Assembly (NCBI GenBank): GCA_003223245.1
Contig: QHYI01000125.1
Location: 5,039 to 46,302, forward strand
Source of the DNA: Acidobacteriota bacterium
GTDB taxonomy: Bacteria; Acidobacteriota; Terriglobia; Acidiferrales; UBA7541
Length of the DNA stretch: 41,264 nt
Reading direction: 5' to 3'
Position 1 is the stretch's first letter; every line of letters starts with the position of its first letter. Below are positions 33,301-40,101 of this stretch, piece after piece. Below the pieces are notes generated by a model that made no database searches, was not told the origin of the DNA, and saw only the letters and a program-made list of their open reading frames with translations. The translations under genes and the position numbers were made by a program.

Positions 33301-34587
33301 GTACGGCAGATCGAAGTTCTTTCGCGGTTTGTCGTGAGTGACGTTCTGCTCAAAAGCATGAGCGATGAGGGGCAGACGGCTCGATACGGTGCGGGCGCTG
33401 TAGATGATGCGCACCCAGTTGGTGTTGGGTTCTCCGTATAAGGGCCGGGCGTTGTTGTAAATGCGATCGGTTAAAAACTCGAGACTTGCACGCTGCGTCG
33501 GGGCGTATCCCTTCTCCACTGCTTTCAAATAGCCTCGTGTTGTGAACTGCGACGGATGGCAGGCGATGCAGAGCTGGGTTTCGGAGTGCTGCATGCTAGT
33601 GCGCAAGGCGATCGCTCCCCGGCGGGGTGTATTGGAGAGCCAGGAGTCGCCCATGTTGACCAGGAAGTCCATGCCTGCGCGCACCGCATCGCGTGGATCT
33701 TTATTCGGCGGCACGGGATATTGATACGTGTGCAACTGATAAGCCGGGTGATTCGCCGCCACCCGCACATAATATTCCTGCCCCGGCTGAAGAATGCGGG
33801 TGCGGAACTTGTAGAGGCCGGGATAATTCTGGGTCGCCTCGACCTGATAAACAAACTGTCCGTCGTTGAATGGGACCACATCCGCCTGTCCGTCGGCGTC
33901 CTGGCCCGCCCGGAAGATGTCGAGGTCGAAAGGCACGTCGCGATCCGTCACATTCAACACGAAGTAAACCAGCCGCGGTTGCGCCTCGTGGAAGGTGAAC
34001 CGGAACCACTGGAACCCCTTAACCATCGCTGCGTATCCATCTTCCCTCTTCGATGGAGCGTAGGGGCGCTCGTCATCGCTGCCGAATATGGTCTGGCCCA
34101 GTTCGAACGGCTGGGCGTTTTGCCACGAACCGTTGGGCGCCGCAGCGATGAGGCCCCGCTTCAAGTCAGCTACACCGCGTGGCAGGGCAGCTGTACCCTG
34201 GAGAATCTTGCTGAGCGTCGCGCTAATCTCCGGAGTCTGCGTTCCGGAAGCTGAGCTCAGGTTGACCGTCACCGGTCCCGCGGCCCGCGGCTGCAGCGTC
34301 AGATAGAAATCGAGGTCTGCGGGGTGCAACCACTTGGAAGCAACTTCTCCCTGCGCGTCGTTCACCGTGACTTTGACGGAGTCGGTCCCCTGTAGTTGCG
34401 TGAGGTCCTTCACCGCCAGGGTCAGGGCGTATAGGCTTCCCGGGTGCGCGTTGGGCAATTTGATATTCCGTGCCGAGGCTGGGGCGGTTTGACCGGCGTG
34501 GACGATTGCACCGATGGTGCATGCAAGGATGGCAAGCGGGACGACGGCCCAGCTCGCGATTCGTTGACTTCTGGGTGCGCTCTTCAT
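30319..34587 (-). CDS. Giant periplasmic dihaem protein with cyclase-like and HEAT regions
   Basis: A 1422-residue protein; GAGG lies eight bases before the ATG. The signal peptide spans residues 10-32 (ASWAVVPLAILACTIGAIVHA). Residues 40-290 are beta-rich, resembling pre-peptidase-type sandwiches (FQWFRFTFHEAQPRLVYFVLNV, YYVRVAANHPAY). A first haem c motif CIACH lies at 340-344 (LCIACHPSQFTTRGY). Residues about 350-630 resemble the alpha-alpha toroid of terpenoid cyclases/prenyltransferases (TPEGGWPYPF, AQRPEGSWEGDP), without a DxDD motif. Residues about 650-1250 are HEAT-like repeats (AREAAARALGHMADPGAMQVLIKGLGDP). A second haem motif CVFCH lies at 1320-1324 in a planctomycete-type cytochrome domain ending YRTILEWIRGG. 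It would act in periplasmic electron transfer. It shares the locus with YVTN and PQQ-type propellers. Confidence 0.8.
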   Translation of the reverse strand: MKSAPRSQRIASWAVVPLAILACTIGAIVHAGQTAPASARNIKLPNAHPGSLYALTLAVKDLTQLQGTDSVKVTVNDAQGEVASKWLHPADLDFYLTLQPRAAGPVTVNLSSASGTQTPEISATLSKILQGTAALPRGVADLKRGLIAAAPNGSWQNAQPFELGQTIFGSDDERPYAPSKREDGYAAMVKGFQWFRFTFHEAQPRLVYFVLNVTDRDVPFDLDIFRAGQDADGQADVVPFNDGQFVYQVEATQNYPGLYKFRTRILQPGQEYYVRVAANHPAYQLHTYQYPVPPNKDPRDAVRAGMDFLVNMGDSWLSNTPRRGAIALRTSMQHSETQLCIACHPSQFTTRGYLKAVEKGYAPTQRASLEFLTDRIYNNARPLYGEPNTNWVRIIYSARTVSSRLPLIAHAFEQNVTHDKPRKNFDLPYAEFLKIHYKGVTVMPGDEADGCEPDVSPFEIAQQSWHTFDLVYNETHNQEWLAERDHVEQLALPYEPKNMIDLNWKIMFLSEVNREKYAAQINTLIDKLYEYETPEGGWPYPFDKTAKTADFISYNAVLALAEAGHRPETDEHLDRAVKALLAAQRPEGSWEGDPVYQGFNTPFRATQFAVMALSTLYPGTTKAKNWDAAYPPPPTTLAKNELPLLLQQLDQFWDLAPEPVLVQIRNVLAESDQPLAREAAARALGHMADPGAMQVLIKGLGDPTKMVQTSSAYALRMVLSRRQDAAPAGRKLLAAALASPNARTRWGAARLFNQHFRDLTGDPELLAALERDLNDPVPYVRFEAAGGVWRWYYWQVDQQSVRRGTLEALATRLNTETDPMVRRGLQESVYNLLDENTGYLSAWVRASSKDEDKDRINAGYEAVVRDQAQVLAKVLREGTPLGREGILNALWDFHIRHYALPELKADTVSIGLPAVLTKYVTGVPDLHRPGYEYSPYRETVDFKYDVRNGFFQTRIGNDSDLIHFFKSSGPELEDALLACLKDANDSMKIEVLKAGSTLSEAGDARFTLAALNLSEDSNNEVRQTVRYVYEGGQRGTLNLDAPAAPDPHLVSKVVEILQHGSPDSQAVVLPLLGALPENSVWEKQTDVQDALRSMLEAKPRPANYAQVLDAASSFKSLMHEPGLQEQVLAGLHSFNADVRRAAVRVSFEHFLGDPQTESAVKTAFAGLNDSALGILLEEAGNPQFLKRRLGVAGGAVSQDQDYLNRHTAALKIKEPLEYPLVVDTVMAALLNPDANISAAALDTLRKVKGVEQRPDFRAAMEKLKTSSNPRLKLICTSVLQGKHLSEALKDVQPGSVLDFRYFVTKIEPILAKPGADGKACVFCHASHVIFKLAPPNAEGVFSDQDSKENYRYAMRVVDITNPDKSLILIKPTRPTDSAGNVGDYLATHNGGQRWHGNESSDQYRTILEWIRGGRLEDASLRK

Positions 34588-34646
34588 GATGCAACCTCGC
34601 GTGTGGCCCTTGGGGGGCCGAATGGGATCTCAAGGCCGTCAGGAAC

Positions 34647-34676
34647 TATATACCGATCGGAGTTCCGCAGGCACAA
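34647..34676 (-). promoter_or_regulatory. Putative promoter of the giant dihaem gene
   Basis: On the minus strand, TTGTGC (34676-34671), 18 bases, TATATA (34652-34647). It lies in the 132-base gap after the YVTN lipoprotein gene, so the giant gene may have its own promoter as well as read-through. Confidence 0.4.
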
Positions 34677-34719
34677 CCTTTTGAGACGTCTGAAGTTTCA
34701 TGTCGGTTACCGCGGGAGG

Positions 34720-35787
34720 CTATCGCGGCAAAACAATTACGCCCCATGGCCCAGTCCCGGCTGGAATCGTTGCCGCCACTGTGTTGTCGGCAAGATTCAC
34801 TACCGAAATGTTATTCGACGGCCCGTTGGCCGAGTAGAGAGTCTTCGCGTCCGGCGAGAGAGCGATGCCCCACGGACGCTTACCCACTGTCACCGAACCG
34901 AGAACGGTCTGAGTCGCCGTGTCAACCGTGAAGACCTGCTGCCCGCGGCCCGTGCTGACGTACAGCCTGGTCGCGTCGGGTGAAAGCAGCACAGCCATCG
35001 GTTTGATCACGCCGGGTTTACCGAGAGGGATGGTCTTCAACGTCTTGAACTTCACGGCGTCCACCAGAACGACCGTCCCGTCATTTTCGGCGTTGACGTA
35101 GGCACGAGAACCGTCAGGCATGAATGCGATCGAGCGCGGACGACGCCCAACCTTGAAGGTGGAGATAATGCGGCCCGCCGCGAGATCGAGCACGGCGATG
35201 GTGCCATCCTCTTCAGACGTAACAAACACTCGCTTTCCATCCGGGGCGACGCGAACTCCTTCGGGCTGACCGCCTGTCTTGATCGTCTTCAGCACCGCCC
35301 CCGAGGCGATGTCAACGATGCTCACCGCCGACGTGTCTTCATTCGAAATTAAAAGCTGTTTGCCGTCTTTGCTGACATCAAAGTTCTCCGGATCTGACCC
35401 TCCGGGAAGAACGCGAACCATCTTGTTCTGCGCCACACTGAAAACTCCGATACCGTCTGCGCTCTTGTCGGGCGGCGGCAGCGTGCTTTCGTCCACATCA
35501 GGGCCAGCGATCGGCGAACCGCTCAACGCAACGTACAAAGTCTTTTGGTCGGGGCTGGCGTGAATTCCACGCGGGCGTTTACCCAGCGGAACCGTAGCGA
35601 TGACCTTGCGGGTGCCGGAGTCAATCACGCTGAGATCGCCCGACACTTCGTTGGTCACGTAAATCCGAGGAGCCGAAGATTCGGCAGCGGTCTCCGGAGC
35701 AGGGCTGGCCGGCGGTTTCGCGGAGTTGCAGCCTGCCAGAGCCAGGCAAACACCAAATGCCAGCAATATGAAAAATCTCTTGCGCAT
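34720..35787 (-). CDS. YVTN-family beta-propeller lipoprotein
   Basis: A 355-residue protein from the ATG at 35787, preceded by AAGGGG. The signal ends in a lipobox (FFILLAFGVCLALAGC), so Cys20 is probably lipidated. A Pro/Ala/Ser-rich linker follows. The rest is a seven-bladed propeller of about 42-residue units with the YVTN/YVxxxxxxxVxVID pattern: RIYVTNEVSGDLSVIDSGTRKVIATVPLGKRPRGIHASPDQ, then QLLISNEDTSAVSIVDIASG, RVFVTSEEDGTIAVLDL, RAYVNAENDGTVVLVDA, RLYVSTGRGQQVFTVDT and TLYSANGPSNNISVVNLADN. Similar proteins accompany PQQ-dependent alcohol oxidation genes. Its ATG overlaps the stop of the upstream frameshifted gene (TGATG), so translation was coupled. Confidence 0.88.
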   Translation of the reverse strand: MRKRFFILLAFGVCLALAGCNSAKPPASPAPETAAESSAPRIYVTNEVSGDLSVIDSGTRKVIATVPLGKRPRGIHASPDQKTLYVALSGSPIAGPDVDESTLPPPDKSADGIGVFSVAQNKMVRVLPGGSDPENFDVSKDGKQLLISNEDTSAVSIVDIASGAVLKTIKTGGQPEGVRVAPDGKRVFVTSEEDGTIAVLDLAAGRIISTFKVGRRPRSIAFMPDGSRAYVNAENDGTVVLVDAVKFKTLKTIPLGKPGVIKPMAVLLSPDATRLYVSTGRGQQVFTVDTATQTVLGSVTVGKRPWGIALSPDAKTLYSANGPSNNISVVNLADNTVAATIPAGTGPWGVIVLPR

Positions 35788-36550
35788 CAATTCGTCCCCT
35801 TGAACGTAGCGTCCGCCTGCGTGTTCGAATGCGGAGCCACCGTTAACTGTTGCTCCTGCATTCCCAGTTTTTCTTGCCATATCGCGACAGTGTAGGTGCC
35901 GGGCGGCAGGTTTCCGATGCGGTAGCTGCCGTCTTCCCCGGACACGGCGAAATAAGGATTATCCACGACCCCGATGTAAGCCTGCGTCCAGCTATGAATA
36001 TTGCACTTCACGTGGATCATGACCTCCGGCCGGCGAACTTTCGGGCAAGCGGCGGCTCTCCCGCTCCCTGACTATGGTTCCACTCCCGGTTGATCTGCGC
36101 CATGGGTGAATACTGTGCGTGACCGGATCGGATTTCGCAAATCTGCAGGGCCTGGCTGGTCTGAATACCAAGAACGCGCGGCCAGAACCAGCACCCATTT
36201 CTGATCAATCGCAACCGGCGTTGAGGGCGCCGCAAAGGTTTTTCCCTCCAGCCCGGATTTCTCATATACGAAGGCGTTAGCCAACCCGCCTCTGGATGAC
36301 ACAACCAGAGACTCATCCAACGCGTTTCCGTGGTGCGCTTCGACGCACGCGGGATCTCCGCTCATGTCAATTTTCTTCGGCAAGGGCCTTTTGCCGATAT
36401 AGCGAATCATTCCCGAGATAGATCCGGCCGTGAGCGGATCAACCTGGTACGCGAGAGCGGCGCAGTTTTCCTGGAATTTGGGGAACCGCCTGTGGCGATC
36501 GCCATCAAAAAGAGCAGGCAGCAGAAACGAAACGGCCAAACACGGTTCAT
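35787..36550 (-). pseudogene. Exported regulatory-domain/cupredoxin-like protein, broken by several frameshifts
   Basis: Pieces of one protein lie in successive frames. From the ATG at 36550, frame 1 gives a signal peptide (MNRVWPFRFCCLLFLMAIA). Another frame gives DPLTAGSISGMIRYIGKRPLPKKIDMSGDPAC and GGLANAFVYEKSGL, up to PVAIDQK. A third continues GCWFWPRVLGIQTSQALQ. A fourth gives SDPVTHSIHP. The third resumes with INREWNHSQGAGEPPLARKF. A last one gives EVMIHVKCNIHSWTQAYIGVVDNPYFAVSGEDGSYRIGNLPPGTYTVAIWQEKLG to the stop at 35787. An intact relative is a roughly 230-residue periplasmic protein with a plastocyanin-like copper site (His, Cys, His as in CNIHSW) and a regulatory beta-sandwich. 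At least four indels are needed. Confidence 0.75.
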
Positions 36551-36619
36551 AAGCAAGTCTCTTCCTGCTGTCCTGGCTCCCAAGGAACATAAACCGCTCG
36601 AAATCCAGGCCGCATTTCA

Positions 36620-36649
36620 TTGACAGATGTCGAACGCGGCGACTAGTAT
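36620..36649 (+). promoter_or_regulatory. Strong promoter of the PQQ-propeller operon
   Basis: TTGACA (36620-36625), 18 bases, TAGTAT (36644-36649). The start codon of the next gene is at 36810, leaving a leader of about 155 bases that contains alternative hairpins. Confidence 0.6.
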
Positions 36650-36684
36650 TCTGCTCGCGAATGAGCCGTGTCATTCCCCGATTC

Positions 36685-36720
36685 TGAGGAGCACATCCTC
36701 ACCAGGCGGTGCCAGGTGAG
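36685..36720 (+). promoter_or_regulatory. Mutually exclusive hairpins in the PQQ operon leader
   Basis: Hairpin 1: TGAGGA (36685-36690) pairs with TCCTCA (36696-36701) around a five-base loop. Hairpin 2: CTCACCAGGC (36698-36707) pairs with GCCAGGTGAG (36711-36720) around GGT, with one A-A mismatch. The two share bases 36698-36701 and cannot form together. Neither is followed by a T-run. This is a switch-like arrangement; the signal it would sense is unknown. Confidence 0.45.
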
Positions 36721-36809
36721 CGCCACTCTCGTTTGAGTCAGTCAGCAAGGCGGGAGCCACTTCCCGGATTTTCAGAGAGCGCAGTCTTCTACCGGAGGGT
36801 GTCAGCTTC

Positions 36810-38399
36810 ATGTCTCTCCATAGCGGTTTGAGCAGCACGCGCGGCTTGAGGGTCTTGCGGGCGATTTGTCTTGCGGGATGTGCGCCAATGACGCTAAGCC
36901 CGGCGTACGGCCAATCTACTGCCGAGTGGCTCACCAGCAGCGCGGACCCGGCGCGTGACGCCTGGCAGCGCGGCGAGTCGAAGATCACCACGAAAAACGC
37001 GCGCAAGCTGCAACTGCTCTGGAAAACAAGAGTTGAGAGCAAAACGATGGGGATGCAGTCGTTCCGGGAACCACTGATCGTTTCCGGCGTAAAGACCGCG
37101 GACGGCGCCCGGACCGTCGCCATTCTCGCGGGAGCGTCGAACGACGTTTTCGCCCTTGATGCGGAAACCGGAAAAGTAATCTGGCACACCAAGCTGAAGT
37201 GGTTATCCGAGAAGCCGCCGGAGCCAGGCGAAGGCGCCGGCTTTATCTGCACCAACGCACTGACTGCCACTCCGGTGGTCTCTCCGATGGACGCGCCTGT
37301 CAGGCGCTTATATGTGCTCGCGAGCGATGGTTACCTGCGCATCATGGACCTGTCCACCGGCGGCGATACCGACCCGCCGATTCAGGTCCTTCCCATGCCC
37401 TACGGCAAACCTTACGGACTGAACCTGGTCAAGAACGTGCTCTACACGGTCACCGGTCAGGGTTGCGGCGGCGTGCCCAATGCCCTCTACGCGGTCAATC
37501 TCGAGAACCGGAAGGTTACCGTGTCCACCCCGCCCCAGGCGGGCTTGTGGGGGACGGCCGGACCCGCGGTAGGCTCGGATGGAACGATCTACTTTGAGTC
37601 CGGCGATGGTCCCTACGATGCCGCCGCCGGAAAGCTCTCCACGAGCGTCGAGGCGTTCACATTTTCGCATGACCAGTTGACCCTCAAGGACTATTACTCG
37701 CCCAGTAATCACGTCTGGCTCACGCGGCGAGACCTGGACATGAACGTCACACCCGTGGTTTTTCCCTACAAAGGGCGGGAACTCATCGTCGCTTCCGGCA
37801 AGGAAGGCCGCTATTTCGTCCTCGACAGCGAGTCCCTGGGCGGCGCCGATCACCTGACACCCTTATTCCGCAGCGAACTCATCTCCAACAAGAACGTGAA
37901 TTTCCAGAAGGAAGGTACCTGGGGGAGCCTCGCCAGTTGGGAAGACAAAAAGGGCACACGCTGGGTGCTGGGTCCGACCGGTGGTGAAACTGCGGTGAAA
38001 TTTCCGAAGTCCTACGGATCAACGCCGAACGGCGGAGTCGTTGCCTTCAAGCTGGAGGAAAAGGACGGCAGGACGCAACTCGTTCCAGCCTGGCAATCGC
38101 GAGACATGCTCACTTCCGAGCCTCCCATTATTGTCAACGGCGTAGTGTTCGTCCTGGCGGCCGGCGAATACACCATGCAGGCCAACGATGCGGTGGGCGG
38201 ACTGTTCAGCGCGGAGGAACGGATCACTCACTCCGTTCCCGCGAAGCTGTATGCGCTGGATGCGATGACCGGCAAGGAACTCTACTCGAGTGGAAATCAG
38301 GTCACGTCGTTCCTTCACCAGGCGGGCCCATCCGTCGCCGACGACAAGGTCATGTTCGGCACCTTCGACGGAACGATCTATTGCTTCGGACTGAAATAG
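36810..38399 (+). CDS. PQQ-type beta-propeller quinoprotein A
   Basis: A 529-residue protein; GGAGG lies 11 bases before the ATG. The signal peptide ends near SPAYGQ (residue 35). The body is a PQQ-dehydrogenase-like propeller of tryptophan-docking units: KLQLLWKTRVE, DVFALDAETGKVIWHTKLKW, RLYVLASDGYLRIMDLSTGG, GVPNALYAVNLENRKV, KLYALDAMTGKELYSSGNQV and GTIYCFGLK. The A-x-D/N-x-x-T-G-x-x-x-W motifs are clear. It has GQGCGG where its paralogue has GHGCGG. It lacks a CxxCH haem motif and the vicinal Cys-Cys of methanol dehydrogenases, so it may be a non-catalytic or divergent quinoprotein. It is first in a plus-strand operon with propeller B and the cupin. Confidence 0.8.
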   Translation: MSLHSGLSSTRGLRVLRAICLAGCAPMTLSPAYGQSTAEWLTSSADPARDAWQRGESKITTKNARKLQLLWKTRVESKTMGMQSFREPLIVSGVKTADGARTVAILAGASNDVFALDAETGKVIWHTKLKWLSEKPPEPGEGAGFICTNALTATPVVSPMDAPVRRLYVLASDGYLRIMDLSTGGDTDPPIQVLPMPYGKPYGLNLVKNVLYTVTGQGCGGVPNALYAVNLENRKVTVSTPPQAGLWGTAGPAVGSDGTIYFESGDGPYDAAAGKLSTSVEAFTFSHDQLTLKDYYSPSNHVWLTRRDLDMNVTPVVFPYKGRELIVASGKEGRYFVLDSESLGGADHLTPLFRSELISNKNVNFQKEGTWGSLASWEDKKGTRWVLGPTGGETAVKFPKSYGSTPNGGVVAFKLEEKDGRTQLVPAWQSRDMLTSEPPIIVNGVVFVLAAGEYTMQANDAVGGLFSAEERITHSVPAKLYALDAMTGKELYSSGNQVTSFLHQAGPSVADDKVMFGTFDGTIYCFGLK

Positions 38400-38447
38400 A
38401 TTCAGCATGCGTTCGTCTGGCGGTTTAGCGGAAACGGATTGGGGATT

Positions 38448-40034
38448 GTGGACGTGCAGAAAAAAATCTTAGGGTGGACAATCGGGGCGTGTTGTGCCGG
38501 GGCCTTTCTTTTTGCCCCTGCGGCAGCTGCTCAGGAACAGAGCGGCGACTGGAGATTGACCGGTGCAGACGCGGGACAGACTGGCTGGCAAAAGGGCGAA
38601 ATAGACCTCACCCCGGAGAACACCGGCGCCAAGTTCAAATTCCTGTGGAAGATCAAGCTCGGGCAGCCGTCGAAGGAGGCGCGGTCCTTCAGCGAGCCGC
38701 TACTGGCAGGCCGCCTGATCAATGCTCAGGGCTTCAAAGACATCGTGTATTGGAGTTCCGCGGACACCCTCTACGCCGTGGACTCGGAGTTGGGTTCGAT
38801 GGTTTGGACGAAGGAGTTCAAATCATCCTCCAGGCCTGCGCCGGGATGCGCCGTCTCCAGCCTGCCGATACTGATGGAGCCGCCGATGGTAATCAATTTC
38901 AACGCCCGGCGGCGGCGCGTTCCAGGTGCTGCGAGGCCACCTGAGGCGCCCCCGGCGGCGCCCAATGAGCGCCGCCTCGGCGTCGCGCCGGGAGGAGGCT
39001 ACTTCAGGTTGAAGGGCATCTACGTGTTGACCCCGGACGGTATGCTCCACGAGCAGGTGATGACCACCGGGGCTGATTTCGCGCCTCCCGTGAAATTTCT
39101 CCCGGCCGCGGACGCAAGCGCGTCCGGCTTGAACTTCGAAGACAAAATGATCTACACCGCAACCGGCCACGGCTGTGGCGGCGTGCCCAACGGTCTGTGG
39201 GCGATCAACTTGGCTTCACCCGACTACACTGTCGCGAGCTATCCATCCCGGCAGGTCCGTCCTCTCGCGCTTTCCGGTCCGGCAATCACACCCGACGGCA
39301 ACTCGATTGTCGTCACCGGCGCCGGAACCTCGGATTCAAGTTCCGGCGTCTATGCCGGCAGCGTGGTCTCGGTCACGAAAGACATGAAACTTGCGGACTG
39401 GTACACTCCCGCCGGCAGAATGGCCAGCTACGAGAGTGTTTCTCCAGCGACTTTCGCGTACAAGGAAAAGCAGTTGGTGGTGGCCCCCGGAAAAGATGGG
39501 AGTCTAGCCCTTCTGGACGCCGCGTCGCTGGGCGGCGCGGATCACCACACCCCGCTCTTCGAAACGCCTCCCGTCGCCAAGCCTGGCGAAAAGCACGGCT
39601 GGGATGGGTTCGCAATTTGGCAGGATAAGGAAGGTACATTCTGGGCATTCGCCTCTATCTCCACCGGCATCACTCTGCATGACAGCGCCGCCAAGCTGAA
39701 TGGTCCCACTGCGCACGGTGGGGTCGTGGCATTCAAAATCGCCGAAACCGATGGCCAGTTCGCTCTCAACCCCGTATGGGTCTCGGAGGACATGGTGAAT
39801 CCAGCGCCGCCACGGATCGCCAATGGCGTGGTGATCGCTCTGTCCGGCGGCAACCCCTCAACTCACGCCAGGCTGTTTGTACTGAATGCCGCGACCGGGG
39901 CGGAACTCTATTCCAGCAAGGATGAGATCCCTAGCTACGCGGATCGGTCCGGTGTTTCCGTAGGCGACAGTCACGCGTTTTTTACGGATCACGATAACGT
40001 GCTCTATTCCTTTGGGCTCGGATTAGAGCACTGA
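38448..40034 (+). CDS. PQQ-type beta-propeller quinoprotein B
   Basis: A 528-residue paralogue of the gene before it, beginning 48 bases later. GTG at 38448 is the chosen start; TTG at 38439 and GTG at 38454 are alternatives. The signal peptide runs to about residue 28 (GAFLFAPAAAAQEQ). Conserved blocks shared with A: LTGADAGQTGWQKGEIDLTPENT, FLWKIKLG, ADTLYAVDSELGSMVWTKEF, IYTATGHGCGGVPNGLWAINL, LLDAASLGGADHHTPLF and VLYSFGL. An insert unique to B, about residues 150-175, is rich in Arg, Pro and Ala (RRRRVPGAARPPEAPPAAPN) and is probably a flexible surface loop. No haem motif is present. The pair probably arose by tandem duplication and may form a heterodimer, which is inference. Confidence 0.8.
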   Translation: MDVQKKILGWTIGACCAGAFLFAPAAAAQEQSGDWRLTGADAGQTGWQKGEIDLTPENTGAKFKFLWKIKLGQPSKEARSFSEPLLAGRLINAQGFKDIVYWSSADTLYAVDSELGSMVWTKEFKSSSRPAPGCAVSSLPILMEPPMVINFNARRRRVPGAARPPEAPPAAPNERRLGVAPGGGYFRLKGIYVLTPDGMLHEQVMTTGADFAPPVKFLPAADASASGLNFEDKMIYTATGHGCGGVPNGLWAINLASPDYTVASYPSRQVRPLALSGPAITPDGNSIVVTGAGTSDSSSGVYAGSVVSVTKDMKLADWYTPAGRMASYESVSPATFAYKEKQLVVAPGKDGSLALLDAASLGGADHHTPLFETPPVAKPGEKHGWDGFAIWQDKEGTFWAFASISTGITLHDSAAKLNGPTAHGGVVAFKIAETDGQFALNPVWVSEDMVNPAPPRIANGVVIALSGGNPSTHARLFVLNAATGAELYSSKDEIPSYADRSGVSVGDSHAFFTDHDNVLYSFGLGLEH

Positions 40035-40101
40035 GGAGCCGAATCGCTGCAGCCTAACGCTTTGCCACACCGCAAAATGAGCGGCTAGGAGATTACCAAG
40101 A

